Shown piece by piece: positions 1 through 9,635 of a stretch of DNA of 64,000 nucleotides. The notes under the pieces were generated by a model, which was not told where the DNA came from, did no database searches, and saw only the letters and a list, made by a program, of their open reading frames with translations. Position numbers and translations under genes: made by a program. How positions within the stretch are numbered: position 1 is the stretch's first letter; each line of letters opens with the position of its first letter. Source of the stretch: Amycolatopsis mediterranei (GTDB lineage Bacteria; Actinomycetota; Actinomycetes; Mycobacteriales; Pseudonocardiaceae). Where the stretch lies: contig NZ_CP100416.1 of assembly GCF_026017845.1 (NCBI RefSeq), forward strand, positions 1,780,985 to 1,844,984, in the 5' to 3' direction.

Positions 1-167
1 CAAGGCTCATGGGGCCTACCGTAGCCGCAGCCGGGTCACGGAAGGGTGAGCACCCGGGCGGTGCGCCGAACGCGTCGTCTGCCGCGGCGAAAGGAACCGG
101 CGGAATCGGGCCGTTTTCCGGGGGTTCCCGACGCCGGGAGCGAGACCGCTCCCGGCGTGGACGTGGT

Positions 168-1508
168 TCAGGCGCCGCGGAACGCGTTGATGCCCTCGAG
201 GTGCTTCGCGCGCTTCTCTTCGTCCCGGACGCCGAGGCCCTCCTGCGGGGCGAGCGCGAGCACGCCGACCTTGCCCTGGTGGGCGTTGCGGTGCACGTCC
301 AGCGCGGCCTGCCCGGTCTCGTCGAGCGAGTACGTCTTCGACAGCGTCGGGTGGATCAGACCCTTCGCGATCAGCCGGTTCGCCTCCCACGACTCGCGGT
401 AGTTCGCGAAGTGGGAGCCGATGATCCGCTTCAGGTTCATCCACAGGTAGCGGTTGTCGTACTGGTGCATGTACCCCGACGTCGAAGCGCACGTGACGAT
501 CGTGCCGCCCTTGCGCGCGGCGTAGACGGACGCGCCGAAGGTCTCCCGGCCCGGGTGCTCGAAGACGATGTCCGGGTCCTCGCCGCCGGTCAGCTCGCGG
601 ATCCTCGCCCCGAAGCGCTGCCACTCCTTCGGGTCCTGCTCGGTGTCGTTCTTCCAGAACTTGTAGCCCTCGGCGCTGCGGTCGATGATCAGCTCGGCGC
701 CGAGCTTCCGGCAGATCGCCGCCTTCTCGGGGCTGGACACGACGCACACCGGGATGGCGCCGCCGTTCAGCGCGTACTGCGTCGCGTAGGAGCCGAGGCC
801 GCCCGAAGCGCCCCAGATCAGGACGACGTCACCCTGCTTCATGTCCGCGCCGTTGCGCGAGACGAGCTGGCGGTAGGCGGTCGAGTTGACCAGGCCGGGG
901 GAGGCGGCCTCCTCCCAGGTCAGGTGGTCCGGCTTCGGCATCAGCTGGTTGGCCTTGACCAGCGCGATCTCGGCGAGGCCGCCGAAGTTGGTCTCGAAGC
1001 CCCAGATCCGCTGCTCGGTGTCGAGCATGGTGTCGTTGTGCCCGTCCGGGCTTTCGAGCTCGACGTTGAGGCAGTGCGCGACGACCTCATCGCCCGGCTT
1101 CCAGTTGTGCACGCCGACGCCGGTCCGCAGCACGACGCCGGACAGGTCCGAGCCCACGACGTGGTACGGCAGGTCGTGCCGCTTCGCCAGCGGCGAGAGC
1201 TTCCCGTACTTCTTCAGGAACTTGAACGTCGGAATCGGTTCGAAGATCGACGTCCACACGGTGTTGTAGTTGATGGCGCTCGCCATCACCGCGACCAGCG
1301 CTTCGCCGGGCCCGAGCTCCGGCACCGGGACGTCGTCGACGTGCAGGGACTTGCGGGGGTCCTTGTCGCGGCTTTCGAGGCCCTCGAACATGTCGACCTC
1401 GTCGGCGTGCACGGTCACCCCGCGGTAGCTCTCGGGCACGGGCAACGAGCCGACCGCGGCGGACTCGCCGGTCAGGATGGCCTGCTGGATCTCGCCGAGC
1501 TGCGTCAT
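168..1508 (-). CDS. ccr: Crotonyl-CoA carboxylase/reductase
   Basis: Cytosolic enzyme that reductively carboxylates crotonyl-CoA with CO2 and NADPH to ethylmalonyl-CoA, the key step of the ethylmalonyl-CoA pathway and a source of polyketide extender units. At 446 aa it has the normal length. The Rossmann motif WGASGGLGS is present. The CO2-pocket residues known from the Kitasatospora enzyme can be seen about one position later: second Asn of INYNTVW (N82), GFETNFGG (F171, E172) and YMHQYDNRY (H366). GGAGGAA sits just upstream of the ATG at 1508. The neighbouring epimerase, thiolase and MeaB genes fit acyl-CoA metabolism. Identification is very secure. Confidence 0.97.
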   Translation of the reverse strand: MTQLGEIQQAILTGESAAVGSLPVPESYRGVTVHADEVDMFEGLESRDKDPRKSLHVDDVPVPELGPGEALVAVMASAINYNTVWTSIFEPIPTFKFLKKYGKLSPLAKRHDLPYHVVGSDLSGVVLRTGVGVHNWKPGDEVVAHCLNVELESPDGHNDTMLDTEQRIWGFETNFGGLAEIALVKANQLMPKPDHLTWEEAASPGLVNSTAYRQLVSRNGADMKQGDVVLIWGASGGLGSYATQYALNGGAIPVCVVSSPEKAAICRKLGAELIIDRSAEGYKFWKNDTEQDPKEWQRFGARIRELTGGEDPDIVFEHPGRETFGASVYAARKGGTIVTCASTSGYMHQYDNRYLWMNLKRIIGSHFANYRESWEANRLIAKGLIHPTLSKTYSLDETGQAALDVHRNAHQGKVGVLALAPQEGLGVRDEEKRAKHLEGINAFRGA

Positions 1509-1707
1509 CGGTTCCTCCGCGGAGATGGGGGGCGTTGGCGGCAGAAATTACTCGCCGGTAACACGCGACCACAACTGTACGAGACGGACAGCACGATTAC
1601 ACGCCGAACCGTGACGGCCCGGCCTTGACCGGCCGGCCAGTCAGGCGGATCATGGACGGCGGGTACACCCACCCGACCAGCAGTTTCACCGACGGAGGTG
1701 AGCACGA

Positions 1708-2076
1708 ATGAGTGAAGTCTCTACGCGTGCGTGGACCCGGCCCCATGACTGGGCCGAGGTCGTCATCGGGGTGGTCGCCGCTCTTTCACCCCTTTGGCTG
1801 AGCACGGACACGACCGCGATGTGGACGATGGTCGTCCTGGGCGCGCTGATCGCACTCGACGGCCTGGTTTCGCTGGCGATGCCGGGCATGGTCTACGGCG
1901 AAGGCATCCAGATCGCGCTCGGCGTGCTGCTCTTCATCGCGCCGTGGGTGATGGGGTACACGGAGTTCAACGGCGCGTCCTGGACGTCCTGGATCGCCGG
2001 GGTGCTGACGGTCATCGCCGGCGCGGCAGCGATGCCGGTCGCGAACGCCGCGCACCGCACGGCGGGCCAGCACTGA
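1708..2076 (+). CDS. SPW-repeat small membrane protein
   Basis: A 122-aa integral membrane protein with about four hydrophobic segments and the SPLWL / APWVMGY repeat typical of SPW-repeat proteins. The function of this family is unknown. The start is well supported: GGAGGTGAG lies about 8 bases before the ATG. The TetR-type gene starts 20 bases downstream, so the two are probably one operon and the regulator may control the membrane protein. It diverges from ccr across a 199-bp gap in which I recognise no clear promoter. Confidence 0.85.
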   Translation: MSEVSTRAWTRPHDWAEVVIGVVAALSPLWLSTDTTAMWTMVVLGALIALDGLVSLAMPGMVYGEGIQIALGVLLFIAPWVMGYTEFNGASWTSWIAGVLTVIAGAAAMPVANAAHRTAGQH

Positions 2077-2095
2077 CGATTCGGGAGGCACGGGA

Positions 2096-2668
2096 ATGAC
2101 CGAGGATTCGGCGAAGGAGCGCATCCTCTGCGCCGCCGAGGCGCTCTTCGCCGAGTCCGGCTTCGACGCCACCCCGACCTCGCGCATCGCGGAGCGGGCC
2201 GGCGTGCCGAAGGGGCTGGTGCACTACTACTTCCGCCACAAGTCCGACCTGCTCACGGCGCTCGTCGCGCGGCTGCCCGACGAGCGCATCGAGCCGGCGG
2301 TGGTGGTGGTCCCGGGCGACCTGGCGGGCAGCCTGCGGCGCCTGGTCCGCGAGCTGGACCACCGGTTCAGCAGGTCACTGGGGCTGTCGCACCTGTTGTG
2401 GCGCGAGGCCGACACGCACCACGTGGTCCGCGACGCCCTGCACGAGCGTTTCCAGGTCCTGGTCCGCCAGGTCCGAGCGGTGATCGTGGCGGCAACGGGC
2501 GGCGGCTTGCCACAGGCCGACGTGGATCGCGCCTCGGGCTTGCTGGCCCGCGCGGTCAGCCACCGCCACGCGACGGCCCGCCATTCGGAAGACGACCTGC
2601 CGGCAGAGTTCGACGGCGAGTTGACGTTCATCGCCGACGCCCTGGCCGCCAAAGCGGCGCCTGCGTAG
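2096..2668 (+). CDS. TetR/AcrR-family transcriptional regulator
   Basis: A 190-aa one-component repressor. Residues about 8-55 form the TetR DNA-binding domain, with recognition region SRIAERAGVPKGLVHYYF. The rest is the helical ligand-binding and dimerisation domain, whose ligand cannot be read from sequence. It is co-directional with and 20 bp behind the SPW membrane gene, suggesting local control. A tandem-repeat gap follows the stop codon. Confidence 0.88.
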   Translation: MTEDSAKERILCAAEALFAESGFDATPTSRIAERAGVPKGLVHYYFRHKSDLLTALVARLPDERIEPAVVVVPGDLAGSLRRLVRELDHRFSRSLGLSHLLWREADTHHVVRDALHERFQVLVRQVRAVIVAATGGGLPQADVDRASGLLARAVSHRHATARHSEDDLPAEFDGELTFIADALAAKAAPA

Positions 2669-2720
2669 CCGACCCGAAGTGCGGCCTCGCCAGGGTGCCG
2701 GCCGCGCCCGTCTTGCCGCC

Positions 2721-2864
2721 CGCCCGGCTGTCGCCGGTGTGCTGCCCGCTTGGCTGTTCCCGTACGCCCGCCCGGCTGTCGCCGGTGTGCCGCCCGGCCG
2801 GCTGTTCCCGTACGCCCGCCGGGCTGTCGCCGGTGTGCCGCCCGCCCGCTCGTTTCTTGTCGCG
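2721..2864. repeat. Three tandem 48-bp repeats between convergent genes
   Basis: Three copies of a 48-bp unit start at 2721, 2769 and 2817 with no indels. Each unit contains two related half-motifs ending in CCGGCTGT (26/22-bp alternation), so the unit looks like a duplicated shorter element. The array lies between the end of the TetR gene (+, 2668) and the end of the epimerase gene (-, 2927). The period is a multiple of three, so frames stay open through it, but the Pro/Arg/Cys-rich translation resembles no protein. I treat it as non-coding. Confidence 0.85.
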
Positions 2865-2926
2865 GGCGTGCGGCTTCGCGCCGAACCGCCGCCGGAATCC
2901 TTGCGGCCCGAACGGGTCCGTCAGGC

Positions 2927-3382
2927 TCAGTGCGCCGTGGCGTCCTTCGCCGGCTCCACCAGCTCCACGAGCACTCCGCCCGCGTCCTTCGGGTGGACGA
3001 AGTTCACCCGGCTGTTGGATGTGCCTCGCTTAGCCTCCTCGTACAGCATGCGCAGGCCCTGTTCGCGCAGGGCCGCCGCCGCGGCGTCCACATCGGACAC
3101 GCGGTAGGCCAGCTGCTGCAGCCCCGGGCCGCTCTTCGTCAGGAACTTGCCGATCGCCGAATCTTCGCGCAGCGGGGCCAGCAGCTGGATCTGCGTCTCC
3201 GTGCCCGCCGTGCCCGGGGCGCGCAGCATCGCCTCGCGTACCCCCTGCTCCTCGTTGACCTCCTCGTGCGCGACCTCCAGGCCGAAGTGCGCGCGGTGGA
3301 ACTCGATGGCCGCGTCCAGGTCCGGGACCGCGATGCCGACGTGGTCGATGGCCGTCACGAACGGCCGCAGGGCGTCATCCAT
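2927..3382 (-). CDS. Methylmalonyl-CoA epimerase
   Basis: A 151-aa vicinal-oxygen-chelate (VOC) enzyme that interconverts (2R)- and (2S)-methylmalonyl-CoA, and often ethylmalonyl-CoA, using a divalent metal. The sequence shows the paired VOC modules: [17 protein letters not shown] at about residues 13-29, [10 protein letters not shown] in the middle, and the C-terminal [10 protein letters not shown] carrying the metal-binding Glu. It diverges from the thiolase gene and lies 1.4 kb from ccr, supporting a role in the C4/C5 dicarboxyl-CoA route. No methylmalonyl-CoA mutase gene is in this window. Confidence 0.93.
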   Translation of the reverse strand: MDDALRPFVTAIDHVGIAVPDLDAAIEFHRAHFGLEVAHEEVNEEQGVREAMLRAPGTAGTETQIQLLAPLREDSAIGKFLTKSGPGLQQLAYRVSDVDAAAAALREQGLRMLYEEAKRGTSNSRVNFVHPKDAGGVLVELVEPAKDATAH

Positions 3383-3519
3383 GGAGGCAGGATAGGGGGC
3401 CCGCGCGCCGCGGCGAGGCGGAATCGTCGCGTGCCCCGCCTCACACTGGCTCCATCAAGAAGGCCTGCTCCCGGGTATGGTCGGCAAAACTGCCCATGCG
3501 CCGATGCTTGGAGGACGCT

Positions 3520-4707
<1,188 letters not shown>

Positions 4708-5673
4708 GTGGCCGGCCCCCTCGACCTCGACGACCTCGTCGGCCGCGCGCGGGACGGACAACCCCGTGCCGTCGCGCGGTTGCTTTCGCTCGTCGAGGAC
4801 GCCCACCCCCGCGTCGCGGACATCGCGCGGGCGCTGACCCCGCACACCGGGCGGGCCCGGGTCGTCGGGCTCACCGGACCACCCGGCGTCGGCAAGTCGA
4901 CTTCCACATCGGCGCTGCTCACCGCGTTGCGCGCGGAGGGCAAGCGGGTCGGGGTCCTGGCCGTCGACCCGTCTTCGCCGTTTTCGGGCGGGGCGCTGCT
5001 CGGCGACCGGATCCGGATGACCGAGCACGCCACCGACCCCGGCGTGTTCATCCGCTCGATGGCCACCCGCGGGCACCTCGGCGGGCTCTCGTGGGCGACC
5101 CCGCAGGCGGTGCGCGTGCTGGACGCGGCCGGCTTCGACGTCGTGCTGATCGAGACCGTCGGCGTCGGACAGTCCGAAGTGGACGTCGTGAAACTGGCCG
5201 ACACCACGGTGGTGCTGCTCGCACCCGGGATGGGCGACGGCATCCAGGCCGCGAAGGCCGGCGTGCTGGAGATCGCCGACGTCTTCGTCGTCAACAAGGC
5301 GGACCGCGAAGGCGCCGACGCCACGGTGCACGACCTCAAGCAGATGATTTCGCTGGCCCGCCGGGAGATCCGGGGTCCGAGCTGGCGCCAGCCGATCGTG
5401 CGGACCGTCGCGGCGAAGGGCGAGGGCGTCGACGAGGTCGTGCAAGCGCTGGCCGCGCACCACGACTGGCTGGTCGAGCACGACGAGCTGGCCCGGCGCC
5501 GGGTGGCCCGGGCGCGCGACGAGGTCGAGGCCATCGCCCTCCGGCGGTTGCGGGCCGAGCTCGTGGACCTGCGCGGCGGGGGACGGCTCGCCGGGGTCGC
5601 CGAGCGGGTCGTGGCGCGGGAACTCGATCCGTTCGCCGCCGCCGACGAGCTGATCGCGGACCTGCGGGGTTAG
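4708..5673 (+). CDS. meaB: Methylmalonyl-CoA mutase-associated GTPase MeaB
   Basis: G3E-type GTPase (ArgK/MeaB family) that gates B12 cofactor loading and protects methylmalonyl-CoA mutase, or ethylmalonyl-CoA mutase, in the cytosol. It is 321 aa. Walker A is GPPGVGKST (about residues 54-62), followed by VLAVDPSSPFSGGALLGDR, IRSMATRGHLGG, the ETVGVGQSE switch and the NKAD guanine-specificity motif. Translation starts at a GTG directly abutting the thiolase stop, implying coupling. Its partner mutase is not in the window. Confidence 0.94.
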   Translation: MAGPLDLDDLVGRARDGQPRAVARLLSLVEDAHPRVADIARALTPHTGRARVVGLTGPPGVGKSTSTSALLTALRAEGKRVGVLAVDPSSPFSGGALLGDRIRMTEHATDPGVFIRSMATRGHLGGLSWATPQAVRVLDAAGFDVVLIETVGVGQSEVDVVKLADTTVVLLAPGMGDGIQAAKAGVLEIADVFVVNKADREGADATVHDLKQMISLARREIRGPSWRQPIVRTVAAKGEGVDEVVQALAAHHDWLVEHDELARRRVARARDEVEAIALRRLRAELVDLRGGGRLAGVAERVVARELDPFAAADELIADLRG

Positions 5674-5946
5674 TGCCCGCCGGGCCGCCGAAGTGAGCCG
5701 GGCGAGCAGAAACCCCGCCACGGCAACGGTTCTTCGCGGATATCTCATGACGCCCGTCCCATCGAGTGCGGCGCTTTGCCGCGTGCTGACCATCGTGCGC
5801 CGGGGGTCCGACAATTTCCGGGGTACCGGTGCCGAGGTTCACCCGATGGGCTGACAGGGGCGACTTTCGCGGGTTCTGGCTGTCGGTGCCGGGCCCTAGA
5901 CTGCGGGGCGCTCCGGAACCGGGCGATCACTGGGAGGGCGTGCAGG

Positions 5947-6672
5947 ATGAAGAAAACACTCGTCACCGCGCTGGCGGCAGGCGCGTTGTTCGTGGCCGGG
6001 AACGGCGTCGCCGCGGCGGCCGACGCGCCACCGCCGAAGACGACCCACGGGCCCTGCCAGTACACCGAAACCCCGGACGAACCGCCCGCGCGGCCGGTGC
6101 CGCTGCCGCCCGACCCGCGGCACACGCCGAGCCACGGCAAGGTCGACGTCGCCGTCCCGACCAGCCAGGGCGCGCTGCCGCTGCGGCTGGACCGCACGAA
6201 GGCGCCGTGCACCGTGCAGAGCTTCCTGCACCTGGCCCGGCACCGGTTCTACGACCACACGGTGTGCCACCGGCTCACCGCGTACCCGACGTTGAAGGTG
6301 CTGCAGTGCGGCGACCCGACCGCGACCGGCGAAGGCGGCCCGGGCTACAAGTACAAGGACGAGCTGCCGGTGGACCTGCCGCCGGCGCCGACCGACCCGA
6401 CCGGGGCGCGCCGGGTGTACGCGCGCGGCCTGCTCGCCATGGCCAACGCGGGGCCGGACACGAACGGCTCGCAGTTCTTCGTCGTGTACGGCGATTCCGC
6501 GCTGCGGCCGAACTACACGGTGTTCGGCACGGTCGGTGCGGAAGGGCTGCGGACTCTCGACAAGGTCGCGGCCGGCGGGATCCAGCCGACCGCGGAGGAC
6601 CCGGCGCCGGTCGACGGCACGCCGGTGCTGCGGACGGAACTGCTTCGGGTTCGGCCCGACTGCTGGTTCTGA
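5947..6672 (+). CDS. Secreted cyclophilin-type peptidyl-prolyl isomerase
   Basis: Peptidyl-prolyl cis/trans isomerase that likely helps folding outside the membrane. The ATG at 5947 follows GGGAGGG and begins a classic signal peptide (MKKTLVTALAAGALFVAG, cleavage near AAAADA). A Pro-rich linker precedes the cyclophilin domain: FLHLARHRFYDHTVCHR, GPGYKYKDE, the active-site strand ANAGPDTNGSQFFV and YTVFGTV. A TAGACT box at 5897-5902 could be its -10 element. Four Cys, two in the N-terminal tail and core, may form disulfides. It is 241 aa. Confidence 0.92.
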   Translation: MKKTLVTALAAGALFVAGNGVAAAADAPPPKTTHGPCQYTETPDEPPARPVPLPPDPRHTPSHGKVDVAVPTSQGALPLRLDRTKAPCTVQSFLHLARHRFYDHTVCHRLTAYPTLKVLQCGDPTATGEGGPGYKYKDELPVDLPPAPTDPTGARRVYARGLLAMANAGPDTNGSQFFVVYGDSALRPNYTVFGTVGAEGLRTLDKVAAGGIQPTAEDPAPVDGTPVLRTELLRVRPDCWF

Positions 6673-6739
6673 CGGTGGTCGCGGGCCGCTCCGATGGGGC
6701 GGCCCGCGGGAATCGTGTGTGCTTGGCGGGGTATTTCGC

Positions 6740-6949
6740 GTGATCGGGCGGGCTTCATGCGTGATTGGAGGGGCATCGCGTGTGATTGGAGGGGCATCAC
6801 CCGTGATTGGAGGGTCGACTCGCGTGATTGGGAGGTCGACTCGCGTGTCTGGAGGGTCGACTCGCGTACTCGCGCGGTCGGTTCGCGTGCCTGGCGGGTC
6901 GGTTCTTGTGATGGAAGTCGGGATCGACGTGATTGGGGGTGGGGTTAGG
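6740..6949. repeat. Ten tandem 21-bp repeats between convergent genes
   Basis: Ten units begin at exactly 21-bp steps (6740, 6761, 6782, 6803, 6824, 6845, 6866, 6887, 6908, 6929). The common start is GTGATTGGAG; central units end in GGTCGACTCGC. Edge units are most diverged, as expected of a decaying array. It fills almost the whole gap between the cyclophilin gene (+, ends 6672) and the MocR-like gene (-, ends 6945). Because 21 is divisible by three the frames remain open, but I find no start, ribosome site or protein family and regard it as non-coding. Confidence 0.92.
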
Positions 6950-8327
6950 GGGTGATTTCTGCTAGGGCGTCTACCAGGTTTTGGGTTGCGCCGGCGAAGG
7001 CGTGCTTGGGGGTGGCTGCGTAGCCGACGATCAGGCCGCCGGGGCCGTCGGGGGTCATCCAGTGGCCGGTGAGGCCCTCGATGCCGATCGCGCGGCGGCG
7101 GCAGGCCGCCAGGGCCGTGGCCTCCGATGGGCCGTCCGGGGGGAGCATCAGCAGCAGGTGCAGGCCCGCCGCGATGCCGTGCGGGCGCACGGAATCCGGC
7201 AGCGCCGCCAGCAGCCGGGTGCGGCGGGAACGGTACTCCGCGCGGCTGCGGCGGACGTGCCGGTCGTAGGCACCCGAATCGATCAGCTCGGCCAGTGCCA
7301 GCTGGTTCAGCAACGCCGGCCGCGAACCGCTGTCGGCCATCGCCGCGCGGACCGGCTCCACCAGCGAGCGCGGCAGCACGAGCCACGCGAGCCGGAGGGC
7401 CGGGGCGAGCGTCTTGCTGGCCGTTCCCGCGTACACCACCCGCTCCGGCGCGAGCGCCTGCAACGCCCCGACCTGCTGGCGGTCGAAGCGGAACTCGCCG
7501 TCGTAGTCGTCCTCGAGCACGAACGCCCCCGATTCGCTCGCCCAGCGGGCCAGCGCCGCCCGGCGCGGCGGGGCCAGCGTGACGCCGGTGGGGTACTGGT
7601 GCGCCGGGGTCACGACCACCGCCGGACTGTCCAAAGCGGACACGTCGATGCCGTGCCCGTCGACGTCCACGCCGACGATCCGCGGGCCCTGCGCCGCCGC
7701 GATCGACCGGTACATCTCCAGCGACGGGTTTTCGAACGCCATTTCGCCGACGCCCAGGCCGGAAAGGGCCCGGGCCACCACCGCGATGGCGTGCGAAAAC
7801 CCGTGGCACACCACGATCCGCGCCGGGTCGGCGACCACCCCGCGGGCCCGGGCGAGGTAGCCGGCGAGGGTGTCCCGCAGCTCGGGCGCGCCCAGCTCCG
7901 ACTCGTAGCCGAAGGCCGACGCCGGGGTCCGCAGCAGGGCGCGGCGGGTGGCGGTGAGCCACGCCTGCCGCGGGAAGGCCGTCAAGTCCGGGCGGCCCGG
8001 CCGCAGGTCCCAGCGCGGCGCCGGGTCGCGCGGTGCCTGCCGCGGCGCCGACTGGGGCAGCGAGCCCGCCGTCGCCACCCGGGTCGGCGCGCCTTGGGCC
8101 GTGCGCAGGTACCCCTCCGCGGCGAGATCGGCGTACACGCGCGTGACCGTTCCGCGGGCGACACCGAGGTCGTGGGCCAGCGAGCGGGTCGAGGGCACCG
8201 CCGCGCCGGCCTGCCACCGGCCGTCCCGGATGGCCGCGCGGATCGCCGCCGCGAGCCCGCTGCGGCCCGTCGACGGCTGCCAGCCGAGGTGGACGTCGAG
8301 CCCGGAACTGGACCACGATTCCGTCAT
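6945..8327 (-). CDS. MocR/GntR-family regulator with aminotransferase domain
   Basis: PLP-dependent regulator of 460 aa. An N-terminal GntR winged helix (AIRAAIRDGRWQAGAAVPSTRSLAHDLGVARGTVTRVY) is joined to a class-I aminotransferase-like domain with the PLP lysine motif TASKTLAPALRLAW. The ATG at 8327 (MTESWSSSG) is preferred; an upstream GTG at 8381 would run over the putative operator. It is divergent from the AhpD-like gene and probably regulates it and itself. Proteins of this type include PdxR, but no PLP-synthesis genes are adjacent, so I do not assign that name. Confidence 0.9.
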   Translation of the reverse strand: MTESWSSSGLDVHLGWQPSTGRSGLAAAIRAAIRDGRWQAGAAVPSTRSLAHDLGVARGTVTRVYADLAAEGYLRTAQGAPTRVATAGSLPQSAPRQAPRDPAPRWDLRPGRPDLTAFPRQAWLTATRRALLRTPASAFGYESELGAPELRDTLAGYLARARGVVADPARIVVCHGFSHAIAVVARALSGLGVGEMAFENPSLEMYRSIAAAQGPRIVGVDVDGHGIDVSALDSPAVVVTPAHQYPTGVTLAPPRRAALARWASESGAFVLEDDYDGEFRFDRQQVGALQALAPERVVYAGTASKTLAPALRLAWLVLPRSLVEPVRAAMADSGSRPALLNQLALAELIDSGAYDRHVRRSRAEYRSRRTRLLAALPDSVRPHGIAAGLHLLLMLPPDGPSEATALAACRRRAIGIEGLTGHWMTPDGPGGLIVGYAATPKHAFAGATQNLVDALAEITP

Positions 8328-8352
8328 GTGACTGGACCATACCCGTGGACCA
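8309..8352. promoter_or_regulatory. Candidate MocR operator (three TGGACCA copies)
   Basis: TGGACCA occurs at 8309-8315, 8333-8339 and 8346-8352, and the last two also form a nearly perfect inverted pair (ACTGGACC facing GGACCAGT). They sit in the divergent gap between the MocR-like regulator and the AhpD-like gene. MocR regulators commonly bind such direct or inverted repeats. Binding is inferred. Confidence 0.5.
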
Positions 8353-8373
8353 GTTCGCACTAGCGTGGACGGC

Positions 8374-8835
8374 ATGACCAAGCGAATCGGGCTCGGGGGC
8401 GCCCCCGGGCTCTACCAGGCGATGGCGAACCTGCAGGCCGAGGTGAACAAGGCCGGCGCCAACGCGGGGCTCGACCCCAAGCTGCTGGAACTGGTGAAGA
8501 CCCGCGCGTCGCAGATCAACGGCTGTGCCTACTGCCTCGACATGCACTCCCGCGACGCGCTCGAGCTGGGCGAGTCGCCGCGGCGGCTGTTCGTGCTCGA
8601 CGGCTGGCGCGAGACCGACCTGTTCACCGAGCAGGAGCAGGCCGCCCTCGCCCTCACCGAGGCGATGACCAAGCTGTCTGCGACCCAGACCGTGTCCGAC
8701 GACGTCTACGAGCAGGCGGTGAAGGTGTTCACCGAAGAGCAGTACCAGGCCGTCGCGTGGGAGATCATCGCCATCAACAGCTGGAACCGGATGACCATCA
8801 CCAGCCACACGCCGCTGCCGAAGCGGGACGCGTGA
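8374..8835 (+). CDS. Carboxymuconolactone decarboxylase/AhpD-like protein
   Basis: A 153-aa all-helical protein of the CMD/AhpD superfamily. It carries the redox motif QINGCAYCLDMHSRDA (CxxC followed by His), as in AhpD-type alkylhydroperoxidases, so a peroxide-reducing or thiol-disulfide role is more likely than lactone decarboxylation. TAGCGT at 8361-8366 is a possible -10 placed so that the transcript would start at or beside the ATG (leaderless). A GTG nine bases upstream is an alternative start. It overlaps the next gene by GTGA. Confidence 0.88.
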   Translation: MTKRIGLGGAPGLYQAMANLQAEVNKAGANAGLDPKLLELVKTRASQINGCAYCLDMHSRDALELGESPRRLFVLDGWRETDLFTEQEQAALALTEAMTKLSATQTVSDDVYEQAVKVFTEEQYQAVAWEIIAINSWNRMTITSHTPLPKRDA

Positions 8836-9569
8836 CCGCCGCCGCGCTCAGGGCGCTGCACGTCCCGGGCAAGCCCCTGGTGCTGGCGAACGTCTGGGAC
8901 GCCGACACGGCGAAGCTCGTCGAGGCCGCCGGGTTCCCCGCCATCGCGACCAGCTCGGTCGCCGTGGCGGCCGCGCTCGGCTTCCCCGACGGCGAACAGG
9001 CACCCGCGGACGAGATGTTCGCCGCCGCCGCGCGGATCGCGAAGGCGGTCGGGGTCCCGGTCACCGTCGACGCCGAGTCGGGCTACGGCCTGTCGGGCGT
9101 CGAACTGGCGGGCCGGCTCCTCGGCGCCGGTGCGGTCGGCTGCAACTTCGAGGACACCGACCACGCCACCGGCGACGTCCGGCCGGTCGAGGCGCAGGCG
9201 GCCCGGATCGCCGCCCTGCGCGCGGCGGCCGGCGACGGCCTGGTGATCAACGCCCGGATCGACTCCTTCCGCGGCGTGGACCCGGAAGAAGCGCTCGATG
9301 CCGGCGTCGCCCGGGCGAAGGCCTACCTCGAAGCGGGCGCCGACTGCGTCTACCCGATCCACCTGCGCACGCCGGAGCTGATCGCGGAGTTCGTGCGGGG
9401 GACCGGCGGTGCGGTCAACACGGCCGCCTGGCCGGGCAGCCCCGGCCTTGAAGGCCTCGCGGATCTGGGGGTGGCGAGGATTTCCTTGGGCGGCGGGCTG
9501 TGGCAGTACGTGCGGAAGCAGTTCGAGGCGGCCGTCACCGGGGTCGCTCAGGGCAAGCTGCCGTACTGA
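8832..9569 (+). CDS. Isocitrate lyase/PEP-mutase family protein
   Basis: A 245-aa TIM-barrel C-C or P-C bond lyase-like enzyme of the PEP mutase/isocitrate lyase superfamily. Recognisable pieces are LANVWDADTAKLVEAAGFPAI, the metal-binding acidic stretch TVDAESGYG, and GCNFEDTDH. The usual KKCGH-type loop of true isocitrate lyases is absent, so a small oxaloacetate/2-methylisocitrate-like substrate is only a guess. The GTG start at 8832 overlaps the previous stop (GTGA), indicating translational coupling with the AhpD-like gene. Confidence 0.85.
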   Translation: MTAAALRALHVPGKPLVLANVWDADTAKLVEAAGFPAIATSSVAVAAALGFPDGEQAPADEMFAAAARIAKAVGVPVTVDAESGYGLSGVELAGRLLGAGAVGCNFEDTDHATGDVRPVEAQAARIAALRAAAGDGLVINARIDSFRGVDPEEALDAGVARAKAYLEAGADCVYPIHLRTPELIAEFVRGTGGAVNTAAWPGSPGLEGLADLGVARISLGGGLWQYVRKQFEAAVTGVAQGKLPY

Positions 9570-9575
9570 ACATGG

Positions 9576-9624
9576 CCGAAGGCCGCCGCGAGGGGATCGG
9601 GAACACCCTCGCGACGGCCTTCGG
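9576..9624. terminator. Bidirectional hairpin terminator
   Basis: A stem of about 20 bp (9576-9595 with 9605-9624; arms begin CCGAAGGCCG and end CGGCCTTCGG, one mismatch) lies in the 66-bp gap between converging genes and can serve both strands. There is no long T-tract, as is usual in high-GC actinobacteria. Confidence 0.75.
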
Positions 9625-9635
9625 GGTCGGTGGAG

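Noticed and set aside
2398-3033. Open frame through the 48-bp repeats reading Cys/Pro/Arg-rich repeats
   Set aside because: It begins inside the TetR gene in another frame; the unit length divisible by three explains why it remains open.
6740-6949. CRISPR array
   Set aside because: Units are contiguous 21-mers without spacers, and no cas gene is present.
6536-6955. Open frame through the 21-bp array giving a VIGGSTR-type heptapeptide repeat
   Set aside because: It starts inside the cyclophilin gene, has no ribosome site, and the repeats diverge without codon-type constraint that I can see.
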